Source of the DNA: Branchiostoma floridae
Taxonomy: Eukaryota; Chordata; Leptocardii; Amphioxiformes; Branchiostomatidae
Length of the DNA stretch: 64,000 bases
Assembly: GCF_000003815.2 (NCBI RefSeq)
Contig: NC_049981.1
Span: 29,390,854 to 29,454,853, forward strand
Reading direction: 5' to 3'
This document shows positions 12,481 to 23,400 of this stretch, piece after piece (within the stretch, counting starts at the first letter, position 1; each line of letters begins with the position of its first letter). The position numbers were made by a program, and so were the translations under genes. The notes below the pieces were generated by a model. That model saw nothing but the letters and a program-made list of their open reading frames with translations. It did not search any database and was not told where the DNA came from.

Positions 12481-13329
12481 AAGTAGCCACTGCTCTCAGA
12501 ATGTCCTAACCCCCTACCAGCAGCATTACTCGGGGTGTCATCAAAATGTACTCAACACCTTGCCGCTTATCAAGAGATCATGATTCTCTCCGCTGATAAT
12601 GCTTCAGGTAGACAGAGGGAATGGTACATTTCTAGGTTGAACCTAGAACTGAAACTACAATCACAAATCAAGTTACTTCCTGTCATGCCCCCTGCAGTGT
12701 GTAGATGTTCTTGTTTTCATAGAATACAAAGTGTACAATTTTATAGTCATCAATGTCCTCTGATGTCTATCTGGTGTACTGTAAGCACCGGTACCTCTGA
12801 GCAAGTTACATTGATTTGTTTTTCTATCAGCACAAATAAAACTACTAGTAGTCTTCCTCGGTTAAGGACTGTTGGTTTTACAGTGTCAAACATTGTACGT
12901 ACTGTGTTCTGATGGTGTCTGGGTTTGACTGTAGCCAGAAGTCGCTATTAAAAAATGCTGTACATTGTAAAAATTGATGTATTTCTTGTCTTGTAATGTA
13001 TTCTTTCCATGTATTTCTTCCATTCAGACCTTTTGTTCTCACTTTATATTTCGTGTATTTTGTGGAGTTTCTAGTACAAAACTAGCCACCTTGTCCACAT
13101 TGCCATAGAAAGTCATCTTGTCCAAGAACACTAAGAACAAAATATTTCTTAGTTTGGGTACTCGTAATCTATTTCTGTGATCAACGTTTGAAAATGTCAA
13201 GTACAACCTGACCAACATATTGTACACTTTGTTTCCCCGAATGTATCAAGAAATGTTATTGAATAAACGGTTTTAAACCAGGTGTTGTTTCAATTTGTCT
13301 ATTCCAACAACCTCAACCTTAAGTGAAAT
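12481..13329. other. No recognisable gene
   Basis: Contains a 125-codon plus-strand open frame (12535-12912) with no recognisable motif and no sign of exon structure. The stretch is AT-rich. It is treated as noncoding. Confidence 0.4.
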
Positions 13330-13560
13330 GATACCCACACCCTCTAACTACCGAAAATGGATGGTCCCTCTCTCCCACATCCTGAAGTTTGTGGAATGGA
13401 TGGTCCATTGGACTCCCTTACTAGAACCTGAAGACCATCAAATGAATGTACCCTTCCCTTTCCCAACATGTAAAACTTGTCCCCCCCCCTTCCTGGTCTC
13501 TCACCTCCACATGAAATGGACGGTCCCTATGTGTTGCAATAATTTGGAAGGTGTGTAGAT
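13330..13560. repeat. Inverted copies of the 3300-4260 minisatellite family
   Basis: Units such as GAAAATGGATGGTCCCTCTC, CCCACATCCTGAAG and ATGAAATGGACGGTCCCTA are the reverse complement of the G-rich units at 3300-4260. About five units are present. Confidence 0.65.
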
Positions 13561-13622
13561 ATTCGCAAATGCATCCATCACTTTGGATCATCCCCCAAAA
13601 CAAGACCCCATGACTGTGAATA

Positions 13623-14008
13623 CACCTTTCTCACGCGGCGGCCATGATAGATCGAAGATGAGGTCAATGAGGCAAACAGACAAAAACAAACCTTGTTTCT
13701 AAAATCAGCTTCCATTTAGTTTTCACCCAAACCACACAAATTTTCACAATATAAGATGAAATAATAAATATTATAACCCAAAGATATAGCAATTTAGAGT
13801 AGCGTACACTGATCCCATAGTCCCTCAAGAGATGCAAAATAAAGACACAATAACGCAAATATTTGATGGACATGCAGCCATTCTCTTATTGGTATATTTC
13901 CTAATTTCCAGGCTATCTTTGGTTGAGCTGCTAATTATGATGGACAGTCTTTTGTTTGCCTCATTGAACTCATTTTAGATCTATCATGGTTGCCGCGTGA
14001 GAAAGGTG
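13623..14008. mobile_element. TIR element (CACCTTTCTCACGCGGC family), copy 1
   Basis: The inverted termini CACCTTTCTCACGCGGCGGC and GTTGCCGCGTGAGAAAGGTG extend about 30 bases with one mismatch. TA flanks both sides, as expected for Tc1/mariner-type integration. It is 386 bp and noncoding (a MITE). A second copy in inverted orientation lies at 43152-43545. Confidence 0.85.
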
Positions 14009-14239
14009 TATTGTCCCCATACCTAGACCAGCCAAACCATAATAATGTGCAAACCTGCCATGTTATGACTTCAGCCCGTTTACTGGTTAATGCAATTTAA
14101 ACAGGCAAAGTCAATATTAAATTACATTCATGCACAGAAAGTGTGAGGCGACTAAGATAACTAAGACAGGAAACAACTTGTCATGTTCAGTCCTTTTAAC
14201 AAACTTTCTTTTGAAACAACAAAATGTACAGCACGGGTA

Positions 14240-14459
14240 TAACGCTACTTCACCTTTATTCGCGGGGTAACTTATATCCGTTGCACCTAAAAACAAGATA
14301 TTTAGGGATATAACGTAGATGGACGGTGGTTTCAAATTGCTTTTTTTTTCAATATAATGCAGTTTGAGACAACCGTCAGGCGATTTGATATCCCAAAATA
14401 CCTTGGTGTTAAATACAACGGATAAAGGTTACCCCGCGAATAAAGGTGAACTAGCGTTA
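14240..14459. mobile_element. Palindromic MITE (ACGCTAGTTCACC family), copy 1
   Basis: It begins TAACGCTACTTCACCTTTAT and ends TAAAGGTGAACTAGCGTTA. The subterminal CGGGGTAACTTATATCCG is mirrored by GTTACCCCGCG, and the central GGTGGTTTCAAATTGC is mirrored too. Nearly the whole 220 bp folds into one hairpin. No coding capacity. Confidence 0.85.
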
Positions 14460-14628
14460 ATCTATGCCGTTCCCAAAACAAATATCAATACTTTATAGTC
14501 ATTTAGGGAAAGACTAGCTACTTTAGATGAAGGTAGCCCTTTTTAAGGTAGTAGGGGCACTATGGGTAATGTTGCCTGGAATTATTATAACGGAAACTGG
14601 CCGATTTTTACTATTTTTTTTCATCGAC

Positions 14629-14893
14629 CTGTGTACTCCAGTTTGCCTTTATCCAGGGGGTAACCTATATCCGTTGTTTTTAAACCTGGTATTAGCTAGA
14701 GATATCAAGTCGACGGACTCACGGCAATATTTGAGAATTATTCTTATTTCAAAAAAACACCGTCCGTCAACTTGATAATCCTATATACTCAGTTTTTAAA
14801 AATGACAGATACATTTGTGTGTAGGCAATGGCATTGTTTTTAACTACTTTGTCTCCATTATAGGTTACCAACGGATAAAGGAGGACTGATAAA
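14629..14893. mobile_element. Palindromic MITE, copy 2 (diverged)
   Basis: Shows CTTTATCCAGGGGGTAACC, then ATATCAAGTCGACGG, then CCGTCAACTTGAT, then GGTTACCAACGGATAAAGG. The termini are decayed and the right half holds an insertion. Confidence 0.7.
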
Positions 14894-14936
14894 GGAGATT
14901 GTTTTTCAGATTCAGACAGATACATATGCTACACAA

Positions 14937-15637
14937 ATAACGCCACTTCACCTTTATCAGTGGGGTAACCTATATTTGTTACTTTAAGAAATGGGTATTT
15001 AGGAATATTAATTCGATGGACGGTGGTTTCAAACGAAAATATTTTGAACAAATTACAACTTGAAACCACCATCTGTCCAGTTGATATACAATGTACCTTA
15101 ATAAACACAATGGATACACTACCAAAAATGATTTTTTCTTATTTTGCTTAACCCATGGACAATTCTTATATGAAGAAAAATATTCTTGCAGGAAGAAAAT
15201 TGAAAATAAAATTCAAGCAAAACGAGAAACCCAAAATTTATTTTTAGACATTTAAGCAAAATCTTCTTACTTTTTCTTATAATGCAAGAAAAAAATTCTA
15301 GAAATTCTTGTATTTTTCTAACCAGATTCAACTCTTAAGAAATCCAAGAATTTTATTTCTTCATGGAAGATAAATTTTCTGTGAGGAAGCAAAACAAGAT
15401 TAACAAGAAAAAGCATTTTAAGAAATACAAGAAAACAAATCTCAAATTTTCTTAAAAACTTGACAAGCAAAAATTTGCTTGCCCCATGGACAAGCACATT
15501 TTGCTAAGATTTCTTGAGGACAGAATAATTTTCTTCCTGGAAGAAAAATTTTCTGTGAGGAAGCAAAACAAGACAAACAAGAAAAAGGATTTTTGGTAGT
15601 GTATAGGTTGCCCTGTGGATAAAGGTGAGCTACAATG
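14937..15637. mobile_element. Palindromic MITE, copy 3, split by a nested element
   Basis: The left half runs from TAACGCCACTTCACC to AACACAATGGATA. The right half resumes at TATAGGTTGCCCTGTGGATA and ends GATAAAGGTGAGCTAC. Removing 15117-15601 and one TA restores the ordinary right arm of the family. Confidence 0.8.
15117..15601. mobile_element. 485-bp TIR element nested in MITE copy 3
   Basis: The ends CACTACCAAAAATG and ATTTTTGGTAGTG are inverted, and longer AAGAAAAA-rich inverted stretches continue inward. TA is duplicated exactly on both sides inside the host MITE, so this is a directly readable Tc1/mariner-type insertion. The interior is made of AAGAAAATTTTCTTG-like repeats with no transposase. 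Confidence 0.85.
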
Positions 15638-16150
15638 TAGCATTATAACCAAGTAAATAAATTTGTATGGCCTCTAAGGTTCATCTTACAAAGGAACAAG
15701 CAGGAAACGAGAAGTCGCAAAACTCACTTTATATTTAATGAATCGACACAGAAATATTGCAAGTTACACATTTTCTTGTTTAACTTGTCGGGATTGCACA
15801 AGCCCAAATAAATACAACTGCAGACACATCCACAGTGACAAACGTTCTCTGAACAGTCTATGGTTAGTTACACTGTTATACACCAATACTCCCAAAGAGC
15901 TCCATAAATGTCACAAAATATTTCATGAGAGGTCTTCCACAGTATTCACAAAAGTTGAACACCTAGTAATGTCAAAGTTAGTTGTCCTCAAGATACCTTT
16001 GGGTTAGTAAGTGGGCTCTCCATCGGTTTAAAGGTAGCAATTTTGGCACACGGTTTAATGAATGAATTTGATGTTTCCAAAAGAATTCAGCAACTAAGCT
16101 GCTACTTCGATGTAGGTTAGACATCCAGGTAATAAGATATGCCAAAATGG

Positions 16151-16233
16151 AGTTACTCAAGCAACTGGATATGGTTTTGGAAATGGTCAGACGTAACATC
16201 CTTCCAAAACCATATCCAGTTGCTTGAGTAACT
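16151..16233. repeat. Perfect 32-bp inverted repeat, 19-base loop
   Basis: AGTTACTCAAGCAACTGGAT with its next 12 bases (16151-16182) is mirrored without mismatch at 16202-16233. TAAGCTGCTA-like motifs lie on both sides (16091-16105 and 16247-16260). This is possibly the core of a foldback or a retroelement terminal region. Its class is unknown. Confidence 0.85.
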
Positions 16234-16239
16234 ACTTTT

Positions 16240-17520
16240 TGGCAGAACTAAGCTGCTAACAGCCATTACATGTAAAATGCTGCTTCATTTCAAAGGCAGG
16301 GGGAAATGACATAAACATTTTTCCGGTGATTGAAATAAAGATTTTTTTCCTATCAAGGTGCCATATTACTTGAGAAGAATTGACCTTTCCCATGCCTTTA
16401 CTATAGAAAACATCCTACAAGGAATGGCAAATGGGCTAAACTTAAAGCATATGTTGCTGCTCACATATCATTTTATCTATTAAGTAGCTTCGGCAGAAAT
16501 ATAATTTGTTTCTTTATTTATTCCTTTGAATCATTTTACCAGGGTAAAAGTCACACCCAGACTACAGCCTGCGTTTCAGGTGTCCCTGGACACATTCAGA
16601 AAAGTTATTTTGCTATATGTGTATTACCAATGACGTTATATAAGATCTTATATAACATCCTTGGTATTACATAGAAGAAAGATTCAACAAACATTCACTT
16701 TAACACCAACCAACAAATCCTGAACATCTAAATATCTTGTTCTTTGAAGATGTTTCAATGTTTACAAATGTCAACCCTTACTAAGTCCTTTATGATGTCT
16801 TGAACATTAAAGGTACACATCAACATTTTCCTTGCCATGGTCTCTCTGATGCACCAGAATTGTGTTGGCTATAGTTATGACAGTTATGATTAACATTATT
16901 TAGACTTTTTTCCCCTGACTATATTATTATGTATGACAGTCAAATGTTGTCCCAATATGTTTCTCTTATCTGTACAGTATTTCAAACTAGAGTATCATAC
17001 CGGTGTGTAACAGGATAGAGGAACACTGAATGCACATTGGTTTTCGTGTCTACACTGTGAACGAACTTGAACTCCCACTGACTGGAACTTTGCAACCATG
17101 GCAGCAGAATTTTTCACTCAGAACAGTAGCCACAAGAGATTATTCTCACTATACATTCAACAACAATTAAAGGGACTATTTTACAGAATATACCAACAGA
17201 TCTGTGAATGTAGAGCAATAACATTGCAACCCTGTGCATATGGATCAGATACAAGAAGTCACAGCCTTCTCAAGCAACACAGTTTAGTAGTCTTGGTAGA
17301 GTCTTGCAATCTTGCAAGGATCAGTCGTCTGTCACTACATCAAAAATTAAGCAGCTTACTCAATACGACCATATATCTATCTATCTATACTTTGTAGAGT
17401 AGAACTTTACACCAGAATTACTAAAGCAGGACATAATTTAAACATGACTTACACACAAATATCCCTTGGAATGTCCAGTGGAACTAAAATTTGTGTAACG
17501 GTAACCGTGCTAATTCTTGA
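16240..17520. other. No recognisable gene; possible LINE tail
   Basis: The minus-strand reading at about 16600-16510 (ACCCTGGTAAAATGATTC, then GGAATAAATAAAG) resembles the 3' tail of the CR1/L2-type element at 6978. A 99-codon plus-strand frame at 17098 starts in a good Kozak context (GCAACCATGGC) but has no recognisable motif. Confidence 0.35.
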
Positions 17521-17761
17521 CCCTTAAACTGCCAGTTTCAGCCCTATAAAATGCTATTACTGTATTAGTACCAGGGTTGGCCGCTGACCCCCGAAAAGAG
17601 ACACCCAAACAAGGCCAAAGTCCCTAACTTCCGGGCGTTTGTGCGCTACAGGCGCGCAAAGCTGCTAGTTCGGGGGAATACGCTATCCCGGTTATAACCG
17701 GGCATGGCACACAGGGCATGTATATGTGTGCCGGATATATCCGGTTTTGGCAGTTTAAGGG
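17521..17761. mobile_element. TIR element CCCTTAAACTGCCA
   Basis: The 14-bp perfect inverted termini CCCTTAAACTGCCA and TGGCAGTTTAAGGG enclose 241 bp of GC-richer sequence with GGCGCGCAAAGC and CCGGTTATAACCGG palindromes. It is noncoding. No clear target-site duplication, so the superfamily is unassigned. Confidence 0.75.
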
Positions 17762-18058
17762 TTTAAAAAAAAATTACACTTCATTTATACAACCACATGG
17801 TATAATGATCAGAAAACAAAGAAACTGCTGATGAAGCAATTACGAAATCATAATAACTAAATTGTCATAACCGACTCATGGTTGAAGCCATGGAAGGCAA
17901 AAAAAAAAAACTTCATTGAACAACTTGTACAAACCTGAAGAGTCGATTTAACGTAAAAATATTATAGCTGGTAGGATGAGATAAAGTATCTTGGGCACCA
18001 TCCTTCATAGCTACAGCTGACACTCCCTTTTTGCAAAAGGCAGAGAGCCAACAGTCAC

Positions 18059-18237
18059 TAACGTTAGTTCACCTTTATCCGCGGGGTAATCTATATCGTT
18101 TGTGTTGCTAAACAGGGTATCCAGTATCAAAATATTGCAGTTTGAAACCATCATCTGTCGACTTGCTCTCCCCAAATAGGTTGTTCTTAAAAAGAACGGG
18201 TAAAGGTCACCCTACGGATAAAGGTGAACTAACGTTA
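18059..18237. mobile_element. Palindromic MITE, copy 4
   Basis: Runs from TAACGTTAGTTCACCTTTAT to GATAAAGGTGAACTAACGTTA, with internal GTTTGAAACCATCATCTGTC. Slightly shortened. Confidence 0.85.
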
Positions 18238-18239
18238 CA

Positions 18240-20031
18240 GAGTCATGGAAATATTTTGAGTTTATGCGTGAAAAGATGAGAGATAATATTGTTCCCAATT
18301 TGCAAGGTGAGTAAAAAAATGTCCAGAACTTGCCATAATCACGGTGGAATTAACTATCTATAGATAGATACAGAACCGGCCAGGAATGTTCTACAATAGA
18401 ACAATTACCATAGAAACAGATTTCCATAGCAACCATTTCCTATGTATCTGTATCTGATACAGGACAATAAATACATTCAACATTATAGCTAATGCTGTAA
18501 CTTACAACAAAATCTAACTTTCTTCCACAGAAAAATATCAACTCAGATACATGTAAGTCTCATTTTATCACTATAAGTCACTATGGCTTTGGAATCTTGT
18601 TCTTTTTTTAAAGGAAAAAAATTGACTATCACCCCTCAAAAATGTTCAGCTTTCAGTTCAAAAATGAATGGAAAAGATGGATTAGATTTGTCCAAATCAT
18701 ATGAGATATGTCTTTGAGTTTTTTAGATGAACTGTGAAGATAACATACAACTCTGAATGCTTGTCTGTAAACATAATTTGCCATCATTAATGTACTTAAT
18801 GCAATTAGATAGAATATGAATATTGATGTCCATAAAGACTGATTGAGAAAACTCTTCATACTCCAAGATATATCTAGGGTATTCATATGAGAGTGATAAT
18901 GATATACACAAGCATTGCACATTCTACATTCTAGCTTATCATTTGACCATAAACTGTGAGATTTGGCCATATTGTGTATAACCTTGGCAAGTTGCATGTC
19001 ATTCAATCGTCATAAAGCAGAACAGGTCCTGAAGTATGTGGAGATTTCATACAAAAAAATTTCTGTCATAAGAAAACGTTTTGTACTATGAAAGACAAAA
19101 CTTGAATGTATGATCAATACATTGAATCAGTTTCAGAACTTAGGGGGATACATATTGTCTTTAGATGTTGGTAAACTTTGTAGTCAATCAATAAACCCTA
19201 GTATCACTAAATTTCAAGTCTCTTTTAAAAAGATCAAAAATGGTAGAACAAATAAAAATTCTCATTTCACCCTGATTTAAATCAATGCTAGTTTAAAACT
19301 TACTGACCTCTGTATTACCTACATTTTTTTTTTAATTTTCATACAGAACAAAAGAAAATATACTAGTTATAATGGTCATTTTTTAAAAAGTCATCGTAGA
19401 CTTTCTCTAGGTAATTCTTTCATGTCTAACGTTATCAAATAAAAATTGAATGAACTATATTCATATGAACATTTTCTAATGCAACACAACAAAATTTCTC
19501 TCGTTTGCCAAGCACAAATGTCATAAGACCTAGTGGTCACATGTCCTGATACTGGTGCTTTGACAATGATGCAGACAAAGCTTATACTGCACTTTTGGAC
19601 AGAGAAAAAACAAACACCACACAGACGACTTGAATGCACAATAAAGTAAGATAACTACGTTGTCTCTTATTTTTGCCATAGGTAAATGACAAAAGTGTGA
19701 CATTAAGTTTGACGTTGTAATACTTTTCATCTTCCTGCAATAGCAATTCTTAAGACAATACCAAAGTCCACAACTATGACTCTTTGTCTACTGAATAACT
19801 ACATGAAATATATTATTATAGATATATAGATATATAATATATATTTTACAACATTATATTCAAGAGTTGATACACAAAAAGTAAAATAAACTGTTCTTCT
19901 GTATGTCCTGTCAACTCAAATAAATACACCATCACTATTATTTTCCACATTTTACATCTCTTTCTTAACCTAGCGCAACATGGAGCTGTAGTGTTAGCTC
20001 GACGTAAGCTTGTCCCTTCAAAATGCACCAT
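18240..20031. other. AT-rich 3' flank, no recognisable gene
   Basis: No conserved frame. It holds a TATAGATAGATA patch at about 18358 and an AT dinucleotide-rich patch at 19810-19850. It may include far 3' UTR or downstream intergenic sequence of the minus-strand gene. Confidence 0.4.
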
Positions 20032-20056
20032 TTTATTGGTTACCTCCCTCTTTATT
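20032..20056 (-). terminator. Candidate polyadenylation signals of the NWD-like gene
   Basis: Plus-strand TTTATT at 20032-20037 and 20051-20056 reads AATAAA on the minus strand, about 195-220 bases after the stop codon at 20249. This is a plausible short 3' UTR. Cleavage site not determinable. Confidence 0.45.
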
Positions 20057-20248
20057 CCCTGTGAAATGTTGTGAACTACCCGCTACCAAACTCACAATGA
20101 TTTATCCGATGAGACTGTACACAGTACCAATCCTACCAATGTGTAAGTCCGCTGACAAAGTTGTACAGTAAGTTGATGTTCTTGAGAATCTGGGCGCTCC
20201 TCCTCCTCCAACCGGTCGGAGACGTTTGGCACACGCTCTACTACTCAC

Positions 20249-20472
20249 TCACACGATCTGGCACATTTTGGACTTTTTCCGATGTTTCGGGGTGGGCTGG
20301 TTGTTCGAGTGGTAGCCGGAGCTGACCGACTCAGAGCCGCCACTGTTGAGTCTCGCCCGGCTGCTCTGTTTTTTGCCTCGCGTGCTTTTCCTCCCATTTG
20401 CGAAGAGTCGACTGCCGCCGGTCGCCCCCGGTGCCGTCTTCTGCGTCTGACTGGCTTTTCTCTTCTTTTCTT
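20249..20472 (-). CDS. Exon 24: Lys/Ser-rich C-terminal tail with CaaX-like end
   Basis: Begins EEKKRKASQTQKTAPGATGG, continues KSTRGKKQSSRARLNSGGSE and ends KHRKKSKMCQIV followed by TGA. It is disordered and strongly basic. The last four residues C-Q-I-V behind a polybasic run look like a prenylation CaaX box. Confidence 0.9.
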
Positions 20473-23400
20473 CTAACACATGTGGGAATAAGCAGACCAA
20501 ATTGCAGTGCTTTTGCCCAGTGCCATTTTCATCTTAAGTTAATTCCTCATGCTGGATTTTATAAGATGGTATCTCACTGTACTTGGGGCACCATTGTGGC
20601 ACTGCGGAGTTCGAAAGATTTCTGAGATAAAGAACAAGTTTTCTTAGTAAAAATTTTGTGTAATCTGTTGTCTTCTAAGTCATACTTTTAGGTATTCCAC
20701 AATATCTAAATTATAAAAAATGGGTGCTGCAGTGTGAACCCCTCAGACCTCAGTGCTGCATTGGTGCCCCAATTGCAGTGAGATACCACCTTTACACGTC
20801 TGAAGCAGGGCTACGTCCAACTTTTTCCATCCCAGACATTTTTTGGGAGCCGATGATTGTTGATTTTCTTTGTTAAATCTGTCATGATTTTAGGCTTTGG
20901 AAAAAAACAAATTTATTTCAAAATTAAAAGTGGATTTATCAAGTTATGAAGATTTTTTGGGATGAGAAGGGTAAAATTTTGTCCCCATTTACATGGTTAG
21001 CAAATTTTCCATCCTGGGACGGAGGGACATGTGTGGAGACAGCTCTGGTCTGTACACTTTAGGTAAAGAAATAAAATTTGTGTCATAAATACTGTTTGGT
21101 CTGCTTTGGTGCTATTCAACGAAATGAAAAAGATTTTTTTCTACACAAATCATGTTATAGTGATCATCTTCACGAAGTTCTACGGTACTGTTTCAAACTC
21201 AAAATGGTTCCTACGAAAACCCCACTTTCTTAAACACCTACCTGACTTTCAGTTCATCTAATTGGCATGCAAAGACAAAAATTTGGGGAACATTTTGTGA
21301 ATGAAGAACTGGTGAGTAGAGCAGGCAATATTAGCTTGAGTACTTCAGTAAGAAGAGGACATCTCATTACAAAGGAAAGAGCATGTGGGCTGACATCAGT
21401 GAATCAAGCTGCAACAGTAAACTCACGCTATCAATAGATTTTGTGTGGCATCTATAGACAAAAATCCGAGCCTTACCATCGAGAGTTGTCTCACTGCTGA
21501 ACTTGACCTCCTCAACCTTCCCGTTGAGCAGCTGCAGGATGGGCACCACAGCCTTGTCCGTCAGGTGCACGATGACGTGCGTCCCGTCCAGGGGTACTTT
21601 CAGGTCCCTGATCCCCACGTACATGTCCATCCTGGTCAGGTGGACGCCCGTGTTGGCCGACCACACGCGGATGGTACCGTCATCTGAGCCTGAAGATGAA
21701 AAAAGGAAAAGGAACTTGTGATCTCGATATATAGTTTTGTCTCACTGAAGAGCTAGTCTTCCATTGGTTGTGACAGAGAGGGCAGATGCTATGTACGGTA
21801 TTTACACTCAGGTTCATTGTAACGGGGAAATTCCCCTAGCTCTTTACGACAAGCACAATGAACAGTGGACCACGGATTAATGTCCCATCCTAAGGACTTC
21901 AGCCCTTTCCTGTAGCGTGCATGTTGGGTGAGCGACACAGCCAGAATCAAACTCACGGCTTCTAGTTCCAGAAGCAGGGCCGCTTACCACTAGATTATGC
22001 ATGTTACCTGAGGAGGTGAAATGGTAATGGTAGTTCCATAGCATTTTTGAGGCTGGGTTGCTTTAAACTGTGTCTATTAGGGCATGGTACAGGAAGGTTG
22101 AGCCCTGGTTGAACCCTCTCCTTCCACTACCTTTTACCAGTTCCCAACCAAAGTAAGGTACCCATTTTTACATCAGGGTGGAGTGGAGAAATGCCACGAC
22201 ATACACACAATGCCACTTGAACACAACCTACATACTCACCAGAAATTACTGTGTCCGCATCATTGGCTAGTCCAAGACAAGTGACCGTGCCGGTGTGTCC
22301 GGAAAGCGTCTGTTCGATTTGTCCAGTGTTCAGGTTCCACACGATAACAGTCTTATCCACCGACCCTGACACCACGCGCTGTTTCTGCTCAGCAACCTGG
22401 ACACAGGTGACCACGTCGTCGTGGCCCGCCAAAATCTGTCATCAATAGATCAATAAATCAATACATCAATCTCAGTGTATTCTTAACTTTACTTAAATCA
22501 ACTTGGACACTGGTAACCACGTTGTCATGGCTGGCCAGCATATGTCATCAATGGATTAATCAATCAATCAATCAATCAAGCAAGCAATCAAAGGAAAAGT
22601 GATATTGATCCAGTTTATCACTGAAGAGCTAAACTTCCACTGGTCATCACAGAGAGGACAGACGCTATGTACAGTATTTACAGGTTTACTGTACAGGGAA
22701 ATTCCTCTAGATCTTTTTGACTAGCACAATAAACATTGGATCACAACTTAATGTCCCATCCTTATCAATCAATCAATCCAACAATGAGCTCAGCTATCTA
22801 CAAACAAGCAAGCAAGCATCAACCAAGAGTAAAATACTGAGATACTGTCCATTTATTTATTTTGGCAATGACAATTGCAATAAAAAGTGAAAGTTGGCTT
22901 TTATGGTTCTCAAGAATGATTCTTTGACGCAATCTCAAGTCTGCAAACATCATCGACTCATCAATAGAAGGAAAAGAAAGACGATACCTGTGTGAGTTTC
23001 CCAGTCTTGGCCTCCCAGACTTTGAGTGACATGTCGTGTGACCCCGTCACACACAGCTGACTGTCCAGGGAGATGGCGATGCAGGAGATGCTGTCCACAT
23101 GCTTGATGGACTGAACCACCTTCCCATCGCTCAGGGTCCAGATCTTCATCACATTGTCTCTGTCACCTGGGGAGTTGATATGATAGTCATGCAGTGTTCT
23201 AGCCAGCCTGAATTTTTTTCTGTCCCTGAGGAACGGAAACTTGTCGAAGGTGCAACGATCCTAGGGGGGGTTCGAGAGCATACTCGCCAGTAACATGTCG
23301 AAACTTAGATCCTCTGAAAGGCTATTTCCTTTATTTTAAGGGGCAAAATGTGCAGGTAGACTCAGCTTGGTTCAATTAATATGATCTTTACATGCCGATT

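Noticed and set aside
12535-12912. 125-codon plus-strand frame
   Set aside because: No motif and no conservation that can be judged. Isolated in repeat-rich sequence.
17098-17397. 99-codon plus-strand frame with a good Kozak context
   Set aside because: No recognisable motif, a low-complexity end (IYLSIYTL) and AT-rich context. No splice or codon evidence.
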